Below, piece after piece: positions 48,853 through 62,531 of a DNA stretch of 64,000 bases. The notes under the pieces are model-generated. The model did no database searches. It saw nothing but the letters and a program-made list of their open reading frames with translations, and was not told the DNA's origin. Position 1 is the stretch's first letter. Every line of letters begins with the position of its first letter. Source of the stretch: Sipunculus nudus (Eukaryota; Annelida; Sipuncula; Golfingiida; Sipunculidae); contig CM049310.1 in the NCBI GenBank assembly GCA_026874595.1, forward strand, positions 18,020,058-18,084,057, in the 5' to 3' direction. Both the position numbers and the translations under genes were made by a program.

Positions 48853-51800
48853 TATTATGATCAGAAGACAGAAGATGTAACCGTATACACTACATGGTGA
48901 CATTTAAAGCCACCCACGTGCGTTTACGACATCCTTTATTGGATATAAACAAACTGCTAAAATACAAGTATTTATTATAACCAGGCTTCCGTTTCAGAAG
49001 TAATAGGTAGATATTTTCAAGGAACAACACGTTCACCAGATAAATGACACTTCCTGTATATATGAGAATAAAAAAAAGTCAATAGAAAAGGAGGAAAAAG
49101 TGAAAATTGATGCAGCGGAAGAACCATGATCATGCCTTGGCTTTACAATGCAGCAAGTTTGGCAAACAATCAGTATCACCTTGTCATCCAGGCATGATCA
49201 CAAACAACATCACCTGATTTGTAAGGCAAAACTCATTTTCCCTTTTAATATTACACAATCCTTTGATAAGTAGGTTGTGGGTTGCAATATTTCTCAGGAA
49301 AATACTTATTCTTTCATTTTATTCTGTCCTATACACGTTTGTCAAATTAACCGTACATGCATGATAAAGGCTTAGCTGGAAACTAGTAGTTAAGCACACG
49401 AGTTATTGTTATGTCCCAGGTGGACACGATAGTCTCTCTTTGCACAGAACAGCACATGGTGTAGCATACGTGACACATATAAAGAGTCTGCTGGAACGTT
49501 TTACCTTAAATTGAAGAATCATGAGATATAGAAGAAACAAACTTTGACAAGATACAAACGTTAATTATTAAATGTGCGTGGGCGAAGTTCTGAGATTCAA
49601 TTCAACTAAAACATGTCATATATCCCAAAAATATTCCCATTTTTCCAGATCACTGCCAGAAAAAAAGTGAAACACACACGTCGTACTTTGTGACTGTGTC
49701 ATAGTAACAATATCAGGGGCTTCTTTAGCGGTTGGGGGGGGGGGGGTGCGCAGGGAATCTAGCAATGTTTTTTTGACCTACAAATGAGGGAAATAGGACG
49801 ATAGCTTATAAGTAATGGGCTTTAGACCGAAAAAGAGCCGCGGGTTTTTAACTACTCCAGATTATACCTTTTCAGGCCTTATTTTCGCACAGTTTCTGCG
49901 CCCTACTCTATTGCCTTCCCTCGGTATTGCTATATATAAGCTCCCATTATTCTTAAATCCTGCATAAGATTCGGACTATATCTAATATGACTGAGTTATT
50001 CTGAGAATATTTGTTGATTTCACAGTTTTTTGCTTGTGTGCTACGAATCTCTCCTGTACAATAGACTCTCCTAATAGTTAGCTAATAAATACTAATAGAT
50101 GATTTTGTCTGTATTAATATTTATGTATTCTCACACACTTACTAAAGTATTAAAAAGATTTATCTGTTTACGCCTAAAGTACAATCCTCATTTACGGGAA
50201 TGGCATTAAACGGTAGAAAATGGCGCAATTTGCCTAGGAAGAGAACAATATGCAATCAGTGTATAAAGCTTGAAAAGTAAATAACCAATATAAAAATGGA
50301 AAAAGACAATAGGACAGTTATTGTAAGGGAAGCCTCCCCGGTTACAGCATTGGAAATTATGCAAAAGTCAGAATAGATAAAATGTACAAATCTGTCACTT
50401 TTGACTATTACTTTGACAAAAGGTCAGTTTCGGAATAGCAGGCGTATTCCAAATCTAGTGTACATACAGGCAGGAGAAATAACTAGAAAAGATCATCTAT
50501 AGATATGCAATCTAGGGGAACAAAGTAAGTTCTCCTTGTAAAAAAAAAAACAAATATCGATATAGAAATAAATTCATAATCCCTTATATATCTTCCCCTG
50601 GCTACCAGGGAAGGCTCAATAAAGTTCCCTGGAGCGAGGGAATTTAGGAATTGTGTCAGCTATTCAATACTTGGAACATGCAGGAATCAGTACTGCCTTA
50701 TCATTACTTGTTATTTGTGTTATCCCCATTGAGATCGAAAGATTTTTTAAACAGCTCTTTCACTTTTTATAAGCGGATCTGTTGCTATTTAACTTGGAGA
50801 TCGCAGGATTTCTTAGACCACATCCTAATCTCCAAAATTCTTCTAAGTACTTCTCGTGAAGATTACCTAATTTTTAAAACAAAACATGTCCATTCATTCT
50901 ATGCTGTTCTATTCTTGTCGCTAGTTTACGTAACCTTATTTACATTGCGTCGTCTTCTGGTTCTAGGATACTGGTAGATGAGCATACAAATTATGTTTAT
51001 CTCTCACAAATTAACCAGAAATCCTTTAATTGTACAAAATGTGTGACGTGTTCCATATGGTTTGTTAATGACGTTATTAGAAACAGTTAAAGCTCAATGT
51101 TTGTGTTATTTTTTGTGTGTTTAATTTTTTCCAAAGACTCAAACAGATTTATTGCCATTTATGGTATCGGAACTGTCTCACTATTCCAGTTTTTCTTGAT
51201 TATTATTGCTGTGGGAATACTTGATCATACAAATTCTGGAAGCTAAAACTTTACTCTATATTCTGGAGTGTGAAAACTCATATCCCTGATATTTAAAGTT
51301 TAAAAACAAATCTGTATGATTTATTTTTTTTTTTTTTCAAATTTAAATCGATATTCCTCATGGTTCCTGAATGGTTCTCCACTTATGGTAAAAACATTTT
51401 GGTTTTTTGTTTTTGTTTTTGTTAGGAGGGTATCCTCCTGTGAGTGAAAATTAGAAAAAGAACTTATTCGTGCATGTGCATTTCAAAATCAAAAAAACCT
51501 ATAAAATAAAACTTTTTAAAATTTTGAAAGTAAGCACTTTAAGTTTTATCCATATTTGATGAAATAAATGATTTTAGTCAAACATCTAAAATTAATAAAA
51601 AATATTTAAAAATCTAGAAGCACCGAGTATTGGAAAAATCTAAAATTTCCATATACCATAATGTACATACATACTCTCTGTCTTCAGGGTAATGTGTAAG
51701 GGTCACCGTTTGTAACTTATCAAGGGAAAACTGAAACAATGCTCAACCATGATACGTTTCCATGACCTTGAACTTAATGAAATATTGGAAAAAAATGATT

Positions 51801-52614
51801 GAAAAAAAAAATAATTCTACAGAAGCCTCTGACAGTTTAAGATGTAAATTTCGAGTGTGCCTGTTTTCAATATCAATGCTTTTTGTGAACATTTCGAAAA
51901 GTATATTTATGTCATATGTCACCATATGAAATTAATACTAATAAGTTCTCCCGACAGATAATGTTCCAAAACAAAAAATCGAGTAAACAATCAGCAATTT
52001 CAAAATCATTTCTATTAGTTTCACCAATCATTTCACTATTTTGTTCATTGCTAAAACCTTGGCGTTAGGAAATTTAAGATAACGTTTCTTAACCCTTTCT
52101 ATTTTCAAACTGAATGCATTTTGACGCAGACAAGGTAATTAAGGAGATTGGCAGACCAATTTTATTGTATTTTAGATTTTCTTGTGCTTTAAAAATAACA
52201 AAGCCCCTTTTAAGATATCCTCAAAATATAACAAAAAAACATTATTCTTCTGATGGTATGTCACATAAAGGAATATAACAAAAGAAGGTGTATCTTTCTG
52301 CGTCTCGATTTCCCATATAATCGGGCAGAGTCAATTAAGTTGGAAATGCAACACTCCTGAACATTTTTTGGAAACATGGAAAACACAGCTGATATCAGCT
52401 GAAAATTCAAGAGGTAAAATAAAATTTTATTTTACATATTAAAGCTGCAAATACAAACAAATGGACTAATTCTGTCATTGCAAATAATTCCCCTTTAGTG
52501 TTACTGCCAAGAAAGATCACCCAATATGTTGTTGTGGTTCTCTGTAGTTTGCCAATACACATTCGTAAGACCACGTGACCTACATTAATTAAAAAAAAGA
52601 AATAGTAATCATAC
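48853..52614. other. Intron, no gene seen
   Basis: A G run near 49733-49746. A 108-codon plus-strand open frame (50651-50977) is hydrophobic in parts, but it has no recognised domain. No exon is visible. Confidence 0.45.
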
Positions 52615-52728
52615 CACAGTTGTCTTCGTCCTCGCATCCGGCACAGTCACACTCACTGTCACAGCGGTTTGCTTTACTTATACATCTAGAGTTTGGACAC
52701 TGCCATTCGTCATCCCGGCAGGGACCAC
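52615..52728 (-). CDS. LDLa exon with extra cysteines
   Basis: A 114-bp exon, acceptor ...atttcag and donor gtatga, phase 1-1. After completing the split cysteine it encodes C-RDDEWQ-C-PNSR-C-ISKANR-C-DSE-C-D-C-AG-C-EDEDN-C. An LDLa has six cysteines; this exon has eight after the split one, the extra two lying in the calcium loop, where DSECDCAGCEDED replaces the usual DxxxDCxDxSDE. The loop is still acidic, but its geometry must differ. The next exon in transcript order is 25 kb away, across the intron that holds the LINE. Confidence 0.85.
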
Positions 52729-54114
52729 CTGAAATAAGAATGTATGGTTAAAACAAGTTGTCCTGTCCAGGAGGCGGATCCATGATTTTGCGAAAAAAAT
52801 GTATTTAAAACTTATAATAATAACAGTATATATGTAACAAGGGGGCTTAGCTTTAAACCACTGCCGAAAAAATATTTTATCAGACAGGGTTTAAATTTAC
52901 TAAACCCCCTGTGAATCCGCCCTTGTAAATTCTGCCGACAAAAATATGGAACGATTTGTGTTAGAATATATTCTGCTCCTGAATTATTATTTTGATTAAC
53001 GAAAAATGTGCGTCAATTTTGGAAATTGTGGACATGAACATAAATGGTGCAATGTATAGAAACCTTTATGAATACGTTGAAAGGAACGATGCAAATGTAC
53101 CGATTGTCAATATTGTCATTAAAAAATTAAAATGACCAGTTGTTTATATAAATAAGATTAGATACGTATTTTATACGCAATTCAGATGAAATACTTATCT
53201 CCTGATTCTGGGGGGGGGGGGGGGGAGAGAGAGAGAGTTAAACCTTTAAAGGGTCAGATTTATTGTTGTACCAGTGTTTTCGCCATTAGCAGTTAAGACA
53301 ATTAGTTAAATAAACGTCTATAGATAGATAGCAAACAACAGAACGAAGTAAAAAGTGAAAAGGGAAAGTGAAGTTTATAATACATTGAACGCAAGTACAC
53401 GATCAACTGCCGTTAATCTACTAAACATTGTACATACAAATTGGTGAATATTTAGTCCTATTGATCTTGGGAAAAAAATATTAAGAGAAAAAAATAAAGA
53501 ATAGGATCCAATATATAAGAAGATCTCTTCAATGGATCGCATCTTTGACGTCATACCCAGTAAGTGGGCTTTATCAAGGGACAGTTACGGTACATTTAAT
53601 TAAGTTATAGACTTTTTTCACGAAAATCAGTAAGTAAATCTTATCACATCTAAATTGCTTGCCGGCAAAATATTTAGCCACCAATCAGTCTAGACAGTGG
53701 CATCGTTAGCAAGCACTTCTACGCGACAGATCGTACAGGAGGGGGAGTTTTACTGTAAATGAACCCTCAACTTTAACTTTCGCTTCCATAAACTAAGACA
53801 TTCTAAGTGGTTTGGATGACGATGCTTACAGGCAAGTAAATGGTTTGTCCCATGGTAATAAGGAAGGAGCCGGTATCGATTACAAATCCCGAATTAAAAC
53901 GTCACTCCGTGAGAGCTCTTAAATACCTCAGGTAGGCTCGTTTGTTCCCTGTCACTTTAGCAATATCGATCGGTATATTCATTGAGGCACATTTGGGTTT
54001 TCAGATATTCCAGTGAAATTTCCGTGTACACTTTAAATACATGGTCATTAGACGATTACTAAACACAGAAATGTTTATATAAATCAAATCATATAGTTTC
54101 ATTATAAACCTGTC

Positions 54115-54117
<3 letters not shown>
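52729..54117. other. Intron, no gene seen
   Basis: A G run followed by (GA)n at about 53210-53237. No exon. Confidence 0.45.

Positions 54118-54149
<32 letters not shown>
54118..54149. repeat. (AT)n microsatellite abutting an LTR
   Basis: About 32 bases of AT dinucleotide. LTR copy 4 starts directly after it. Confidence 0.93.
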
Positions 54150-54150
<1 letters not shown>

Positions 54151-54900
54151 TGTCACAGAACCTAATATCAACAGATCACGTATGTGTGATGACCATTTAT
54201 TTTGTAATGGAGAAAAAAATCAGATGCTGTAACACTAGGCAGCGTGAAATGTCTAGGGGAATGAATAAAGAAGTCGGTGGTTTTTTGTTAACAAATAACT
54301 ATAATTTATTCTTTAAAAAAACCCTAACATTACATTACATTTAATCAATATAATTGCACAGTACAACAACAGTACAACAGCAAATCAATATAATCACACA
54401 GCCTAATAAACAAAGTGCACAGTACCTAGATACCACCACTGTCACAGCGACAAGTCCTTTAAAATGCATAAGCCGGATGAATTGTTTACACAAATCTTCT
54501 CAGAGAATAACAGTCCAATTTAAAGCACTTGTAACCATCCCGAAAGTAAACTGAAGACCAAATAAGAAGAAAATCTATATTTGCCGCACTTATCGGAATA
54601 GGTTCCATGCTTCTGTGTCCGCTGGAATATTCTCTCAGCCTCTTTATATAACTTTTCACCTCAAGCCGAGAACTTTTCATTTCTCGAACAATCTAAAGAA
54701 CTAACATAACAATCAAGCTCAAAGAACATACTAGAACAAAGAACGCTGTGTATCTACACGCCAGGGTTCAACCTATGCGGATTAAACCGAGCCTGCAACA
54801 TCCGGCCAGGCGAGGCCGCTATAACACGAGCTACGCTTGACACACGAACCAAATGTTAACAACGCATGGTGCACGTTCATCCACGTGTCATGAAACCAAA
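54151..54900 (-). mobile_element. Long LTR, copy 4, degraded
   Basis: It aligns with the copy at 28.3 kb from tgtcacagaacctaatatc (a decayed TGTTACGGAACC end) through cactaggcagcgtgaaatgtc to about cacgtgtcatgaaacca. The far TGTTAC end is lost or unrecognisable. Minus-strand orientation, like copies 1 and 3. Confidence 0.75.
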
Positions 54901-54974
54901 TAATCGAATAATGCTTTATAATTATCGCAAAGGCGATGAATATTTATGAGTTGGTGGAATAAAGCTGTACTTAC

Positions 54975-55073
54975 AGTTAAGCTCATCTGTTTGGGAGCCG
55001 TAACAATCACTCCAGCCGTCGCAGCGATGGGATGCGGAAACGTATAATCCGTTATCACAAAGGACGTGACGTC
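54975..55073 (-). CDS. Divergent, short LDLa-like exon
   Basis: A 99-bp exon, acceptor ...ttttag and donor gtaagt, phase 1-1, 32 full codons. It encodes RHVLCDNGLYVSASHRCDG followed by WSDCYGSQTDELN. Only three cysteines lie in the exon; the expected N-terminal cysteine and phenylalanine/cysteine start of the module are missing. The core C-DGWSD-C-YGSQTDE still reads as the second half of an LDLa. The single T left at the donor joins GT at the start of the next exon to give a cysteine, so the last disulphide cysteine is split over the intron. Calcium binding is uncertain because one acidic position of the SDE motif is replaced by TDE. Confidence 0.75.
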
Positions 55074-55700
55074 CTAAAACCAGACCGGATCATGCGGATC
55101 ACATTAATGCTTCTTCCCTTAAAACAACTTAAGTTTCAGAAGATTTAACAGGATACCTTCATCAACACTCAACAGCATTATTCTTTTAGCAGTAAGATCA
55201 TAATCAGATATTTGTCAAAGCACTTTTATGTCGACAAATAAAGAAAGGATTTTCTCTCCATGAATTCTTTAGTCTTTTAGGTATTCATTTGGTTTAAATT
55301 GAGAGCAGGATCAGTTTATTTGTTAAAACAAGCATTGCTTTGAAAAAGATGCTCAATTATAGCTGTTAAATTTATGAGAGATAAAAGGGGGGAAAAATCG
55401 TAAAGCTTAATATCTTAAAATTGTTTCTTAAATGCTTCAGTATGCCTTTTTGAATGTTCGTTCGTCTGTATGCATGCATGCTTGATTCATTTGTTCACTG
55501 TACAATGCGCAAATAAAGCCTCGCCCTTTCACAAAGTTTAAAGTGCTGATGGAAACACTTCATCGTTTACTCATTTTTGCGTGCATTCACGGTTTAATTT
55601 TGAATTTTTTGCAACTGTGTTTTATCTTTCTAATTGAAAAACAGGCAAAAATCGGTGACCATAGAAGAGTGTCCTTAAAGTATGCGAAAAAAAATATTAC

Positions 55701-55817
55701 CACAGTCGAATTCATCACTTCCGTCAAGGCAGTCAGTGGTGTTGTCACACAAAACTCCGAGAGGGACGCACTGAGAGTTGTTACATCGGAACTCGCTTGG
55801 CCAGCAGTGTCGATATT
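55701..55817 (-). CDS. LDLa exon, canonical module
   Basis: A 117-bp exon, acceptor ...tatcag and donor gtaata, phase 1-1. It encodes C-WPSEFR-C-NNSQ-C-VPLGVL-C-DNTTD-C-LDGSDEFD-C, a complete LDLa domain. The motif DNTTDCLDGSDE keeps the acidic ligands and the SDE signature. It is followed 627 bases later (in transcript direction) by the exon at 55.0 kb. This is the best conserved module of the right-hand group along with the one at 63.5 kb. Confidence 0.9.
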
Positions 55818-58625
55818 CTGATAAACAAATATAAATAAAAATAGAAAATAATGCTTTTCCTCAGCACCCTGAGGGACACTAAATGAACTCGGGTCAGAGT
55901 TACTGAGAACATGCTGCCTCCAGACTCCACCATAGTTATTCCTCCGTCAGAAGAGGTTATGTTTTCAACCGTGCTTTTTATTTGTTGTTTTCAATCGGAA
56001 ACTATAGAACTTCTTTCCATGAGAGTATTTTAAGAGTTGGACAAGTTTGTTTTAGATCCGGAAAACGGGGCAGAGACATAAAGAATGTTTAGTTTGGGCG
56101 GAGGTATGCGCTCCACTTAGTGTTATTCTTGTAATTTTTGTTATTACATCTTGTATAGAAATGTCAATTATGTTAAATAAATCATGGTAGGATTAACCTG
56201 TAGCACGACAGATATATGCGATAAAACCCACAATACCGAGACCGAAGTGAAATTGATAGTACAACATGGCATTTCGAGTGATCTTTAACATGAAAATGTC
56301 CGTAGAATCTGGCTGAGAATATAACGTTCCATTTGCGGTACAGTCTGCCAATGTTTACCATTTTGAACCTATTTGTTTTCCAACTTACAATCTTGATAGG
56401 GTCATGGTTCATGACCGGTATGGGTCGCGAGTCAGGTGCACAAAATAGAAATAAAAAGCCGTATTAAATTCCAAGGGTTAAAACCTACAACAAAACAGGC
56501 ATGGCTAATATGACACATTATAATTCTGACAAACTTTGCTGGTGAACCAGTTATTGTTACAATATCTAACGTGTCACTTTCTTCAAGATTTACATTCAAA
56601 TAGTCCTTGATGTAAAATATATAGAAGAAGGTCTTGGGGTTGGAAAATTTGTTAGATTTTATAGGGGACATGCCACATAGCTGGTGTTGATTATTACCAG
56701 TTATATGAGTCATGGGCTGCTAAATACAGCATGTAGGCAACCTATATGCCGCGGCATGGCTGCAACCGTGTTCAGACGTACTCAGCATCAGGTGCTGACA
56801 GCACAAATGTGATTTATTTGTTTACAACTGAAGCCATCATGAAGAAAACGACCTTAAAAATATGAACACTGGATTGTTAAGATTGTACAGATATAATGGA
56901 GAGTCTGGCACGGTTACTACTTGTGTGGTTGTTCTGTGCTGAACATTATTTACAAGCCTTATGGTTTCTATATTATTATATTGTACCTCATGGCTGTCTT
57001 CCCGTGATAAGGCTGCAGGAATAAAATATTGATTTGGCCATGCGCGATGTACTGAAATGTAGATCGACGCAAATTGTCGCGCATACTTATATGAATATAA
57101 ATACATTTATCTTTAAGAGTCTATATCAAACATTTCAAATATATTACAATAAAATAATAAAATAAAGTCTTATGTTTCCAGTATTTGTTAATTCAAGGTT
57201 TAAACCAGGTTTAGATACATAACATAGTAAACTCATTAATGGAACAAAGTGTATAAATCTAGTTTTGAAATATTTCATTCCCGATATATAAATATTATTC
57301 ATTGAATAGCAAAGGGATCATTACATTGACCCCCCCCCCGCTTAATAGTTGGTGGTAGGGGGGGGTACAAACCACCCCACCCCCCCTAATTTACGCCCCT
57401 GTCTTTATTTGTTCGGTTATCTTTTGTCGATCATCATATCATTCGATGGCAATCTAATTTTACAATAAGATGATACCTTTTATGGAGTAAGTTTCTGTGA
57501 TTCTTGAGATGGAGATACGACAGTACCGTAGCATTGTCTTTCCTTTTTCGGTCTCTTATTTCAGCTACAACTGGTGCATTCAGATATTGCCTTGATCAAG
57601 AACACTTTCCTCATGTGCTCAGATCCTTGCAAATTGAATGCCCCTCTTTACCTATGCACCAACCTGTTTTTTTCTAAACCAGATAAATATATTAATGTTT
57701 TTAACATTGGAATGACAGGATATTTCCGACGAAGACTGTTTTTTTATGGTGTTATGTCCCCTTTTCTCCTTTTTCTGTACTGGAAAACCAAACTTTTCGC
57801 AGCTGTTTTCACATGACGCTTATATTATGCTCAGACCACCCTCGGGCATCTATATTCGTAGTTCGATGATATACTGATAATACGTGAAAATATTTTTAAA
57901 ATCCACCTGTACCTCAATACTGGATTTTATATATATAAAGCTTGGAAAAAACACTTTCTCGAACGCAGACACGTGATATAACATTGAAAGATGAGTCTTA
58001 ATGTGGTTAATAACTGTTAGATGGCTTAAATGAATGTATTTGATATTGATGAAATGGTCAAGGGAATACTATATTAACGATCAGATCCATACCATTTCAT
58101 TACAAAAAGGGCCTATTATTTATCTACATAAAACAATATCCCTGACAAAAGAAAAGGAAGAATATTCTCTAAGGTCGGATTTCTCATGGAGCTGCGACAG
58201 GGACATTCAAGACGCCTATCATCTCGCAAAAATGTTGCAAAACATTGTGGGTAACCCAGGTGTCTCTCGTTTCTTCAGCTGACAGAACATTATTAAATCC
58301 GACAAAACCCAGGGCTCTCAGGATCAAATTCTATGCTAATGGATTCCAATTTCAAAATGAGTTATCACATTTACCAATGAAATTTTAAGATACCATCTTC
58401 TCCTCTTTCTTATTTGTCTGTAAGTTTTATTTCAGCTTTAAGACGGATCACTCTGGGAACAGGAGCATTCAAATCTCTTTGGCTAAAAGTATTTGAAAAC
58501 CAAACATCAATAGGTCCAAATTGTCTTTTATGACATCATTCGTGTAAAAGTATTTTTCCTCACTATCTGTGTAAGATAGTAGATGTATTAGGGATAAGGG
58601 TATTAGACCATGAAATGATCCAAGG

Positions 58626-58629
<4 letters not shown>
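55818..58629. other. Intron, no gene seen
   Basis: C and G runs at 57331-57392. Several open frames below 100 codons, without domains or splice context. Confidence 0.45.

Positions 58630-58678
<49 letters not shown>
58630..58678. repeat. (AT)n microsatellite
   Basis: About 49 bases of AT dinucleotide. Confidence 0.95.
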
Positions 58679-58683
<5 letters not shown>

Positions 58684-60020
58684 TTAAATATATAATGTGC
58701 AAATCCCTCACCTGTGGTTATAAGCCAGACCAGTTTTTATTACCAAAATCAGCCATATTAAAGTTCAAGCGCAAAAAATCCTACCCGGAAGGCCTTATAG
58801 AAAGTCCTACCCACAACACTTTGATTGAGATATAAACGCATCAACCCCTACATAAGCGGGATTTTACATCAATGAATAATATGCATTAGATTGTGTAGAT
58901 TTGCCAAATCATATCTATATTATGACGTATGAATTGGACTCCGATCGGATTTAGATATATTCCGGCCTGTGTTCCAGGGTTTCTTCAGCGTCATTTTCCT
59001 ATGGATTAAATCAAAATGAAAATCCAGAAAGCAACCCACTTGAGCAGTCACGATCTGAATTCACCTGCGCTGTCGTACTTGCGTTACGCGTGGTTTATTG
59101 ATTAATCTTTGCTGCTTCATCATATCACGAATACGTAACATGTGCACTTTTAGCATATCATATTCCATATATTAAAGAAAACATACATACTATTTTACAG
59201 GGACTAAATATGACTATAATAATAGCTAACTCAAAATAGCGGTACAACTTATTTCCATATCTCTAATGATAAAAACGGTGACCCGATTTTTATACATGTT
59301 TGTTTCTTAATAGTTCTTACCAACCTATTATTTGGAATTAATATGATGGCTTACTCTTCGTACATAAAAATGAACTGTAGCTAATTTCTGTAAAGAACAG
59401 TTCTTATTAAGCCTACGTGACGGATGTATGAGTTTATGGTTACCCACAAGCTGTTAGTAAACACGGTACATTGCGCCAATCGTGACAAACAGAAAACCCA
59501 TGAAATCTAAGTTATAGGCTACATATACGAGGAAAGCTAAAAGGTCACTGATTGCGAAAATGTTGAACGTATTTGGATTATTTCGGTGACCCCACATGTT
59601 ATTAAGAAGTCCATATAAAAATAAGAAAAGGATGTGTGCGGTGGGATTGGTGATTTCTTCCCTACGTTTTGATTGGTTGGAGAAAAAATCTTTGGTTAAT
59701 AGACGTTAGATGTCGGAACAGGTCCCTTTACCTCTGTAACGATACCATGAGATACTTAAAACACTGGAGTGTCAGTAATTTTACACATTTCATGGCCAGA
59801 CAGGGAAAGCAATCGTCCAGAAAGAATAACACTTCTTTGGAGCCAGCGATGACATATTATCGCCCAATAAGACACGAAGATGTCAATAGAATCTTAAAAC
59901 AAGTGGCCAATGGGCCATGACGCTCAGCTTCATCTGACTGGATGCTCATTTCTTTTATTTATGTTATATATTGACTGTGCCTATGGCTAATGTTACAATA
60001 TTAAAGAAAATAAAAAATTC
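58679..60020. other. Intron, no gene seen
   Basis: No exon or bounded repeat is visible before the tandem array that starts at about 60.03 kb. Confidence 0.45.
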
Positions 60021-60024
60021 AGGA

Positions 60025-62128
60025 TTCATAGGAGACCTCCTCAGGGCCCACCAGGATTTCCAAGAGGTTCTAAGGGAAATTGATACAATATGTACCCTGT
60101 CTGTCTGAGTGCTCAAAATAATGTTTCTGGTCCATAGCTCGCAGAATATAGGGCAAAATGACCCAATTTCAGGTTTTCAAGTGGAATTGCCAAGGACTTC
60201 CCTGAATGTTATGTTAGAAGAGCCTAGGGCAAACGGATACAATTTGTGCCCTGTCTGACTGCTCAAATCATGCTTCTGGCCAGTAGCTTGGAGAATATAG
60301 GTCCCAATGACCTATTCTTAAATTTCAGGACCTAATTCTAATGCATACAATTTGTACCCACCTGACGTTAAAGGTACTCAAATCATGTTTTTAGCCTGTC
60401 ACATGTGAGTTTCCAAAGGGATTTTTCAAGATCTCCCTGGATGTTGCGTTGAAAGATTTTAGGGCTTTAGGATACAATTTGTGCCCTATCTGACAGTATT
60501 TGACATGTACTATTTGAATTAAGTTACCTAACTTAAGTTACCTGGATTCAAAGAAGACTTGCAAAAGACCATCCTAGACTTCTCAATATAAGGTTCAAAG
60601 GAAAATAAATGCTATATCTGTACCTTGTCTGTCTGGAAGCTTCTATTCATATTTTTTGGCCCATAGCGCATAGAATGTAGCCTGTGCACCATACTTCTTT
60701 CCAAAGAGATTTGCCTATAACCTCCCTAGATGTTGCTTTAGAAGTTTCAATGCCTAATGCATACAATTGCAAAAATAAAGTTTATGGTGACCTAATTTCA
60801 GTTAGGTTTCAATTAGGTTTTTCTTCCATTTTCAGCCCATAGGTCACAGAACATAGGTCACAATGACCTAATTTCAGTTTTCCAAGAAAGTTTGCCAAGG
60901 ACATTTCAGAATGTTACATAGGAAGATTCAAGGCATAACAGATACAATTTGTGCCTCTTCTGACTGTCTGGTTGCTTATATGACATCTTTTTCTATTTTT
61001 GGGCCCCAAAATATAGGTTATGGTGACCTAATTTCAAGTATTGCAAGAACATTCGCCATAAATATCTCAGAATGTTATATTAGAAGATTCTATGCCCCAC
61101 AGATAAATTTGTGCCTTGTCTAACCTTCTTGGTGCTCAAAACCATTTTTTAGCCCATAGGTGACAGAATATAGGTCACCATGATCTCATTTTAGGTTTCC
61201 AAAGATATTTGCCTAGATCTTTCCCAGAATGTTGCGTTAGAAATTCTAGGCTAAATAGATACAATTTGTGCCCCGTCTTACTGTCTGGGTACTCTTTTCC
61301 TATCGGCCACAAAATATAGATGACCTACTTTATGCTTCCGAGGAGATGTGCCTAAAACCTCCGAGGAAATTGTGTTTGAGGATTCTCGGGGTAACAGATA
61401 CGACCAGTCTCCATCTGACATTCAGCGTGTTTATCTTTTTTATAGGTCGCAGAATAAGGGGCAGTGACCTAAAATAGGACCCCCCCCCCCCCCATAAATG
61501 TCACGTTGGAGGGTAATAGGCCTAATGGATACACTTTGTGCCCTGACTTTCTGTGTGATCCAAATTAATGTTTTCGGCCCGTAGGTCATATAATAAATTT
61601 AACAATGACCTAATTTCATGTTTCCAAGAAGATTGACCTAGAAACTCCCAGGATGTTGCGTTTGCAGGTTCTAGGCCAATCAGATACGATTTGTGCCCAT
61701 CTTACATTCAGGGTGTCATATGACATCTTTCCCTATAGGTCGCAGAATATAGGTCACAGTGACCCTATTTCAGGTCTCCAAGGACATTTGCCTAGGACCT
61801 CCTTAAATGTCAGGTAAGAGGATTATAGGCCCAATGGAAACAATTTTTGCCCCGTCTGACTGTCTGGGTGCTCAGAATCTGGTTTTCGGCCCGTACGTCA
61901 CAACGTATATGGTACTATGACCTTATTTCGATTTTCCTAGGAGATTTGCCTAGGACCTATCTGGGTGTTTTGTTAGAAGTTTCTAGGTCTAATGGTTACG
62001 ATTTTTGCCCTGTTAACGGCCGGACGGCAGACGGCTGGACCGCCAGACGGCTTGACGGCCGGATGGACGCTGGACAAAGGGCAATCGCTATAGCTCAGAT
62101 GACTTACAGTCAGCTTAGCTTAAAAAAC
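60025..62128 (+). mobile_element. Hairpin-ended element, copy C, with about 14 tandem units
   Basis: A degenerate unit of about 150 bp recurs: ...ggtcacagaatataggtcac...gacctaatttcaggtttcc...gatacaatttgtgccctgtctgactg. The string near gatacaatttgtgcc starts at about 60089, 60237, 60342, 60470, 60617, 60760, 60940, 61090, 61257, 61395, 61527, 61683, 61838 and 61997. It then runs into a (GACGGCCG)-rich stretch (62018-62076) and the terminal hairpin agctcagatgac-tta-cagtcagcttagct (62092-62120). The internal tandem core plus the hairpin end suggest a Helitron-like or pearl-type element. The left end is not fixed. Open frames in it are not conserved among units. Confidence 0.7.
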
Positions 62129-62468
62129 TCCATGTATATTTCAGATCCTACCCTCAAGAGTATTAATAAATCTTGACCTCAGCAGTTGAATTTCCTGTAC
62201 TCTCCATGATTTGTTATATCCTGGTTAATACTTGCATGTCTGATATTGCCTGTTGTCAATTGGAACCACCGATGGTTTCTTTGTCTTAATGTTAGCTGTT
62301 TCGGTTTCCATGGAACATTTTGATTTTCAATGAATTGATGTAACATATAACTCAGCACTAGTAAAGCATCATACAGAATGACTGGTACAAGGTATCACAC
62401 ATTAATGTCTGCCACCCCACATTGTTGACATTTGACTCGATATTTTAACTGATATTTCAAATTATATA

Positions 62469-62531
<63 letters not shown>

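Noticed and set aside
50651-50977. A 108-codon plus-strand open frame
   Set aside because: Unremarkable composition for AT-rich DNA; no domain, no splice or promoter context.
61847-62176. A 109-codon open frame in the tandem-repeat element
   Set aside because: It runs through tandem units and the GACGGCCG tail; other units do not keep the frame.
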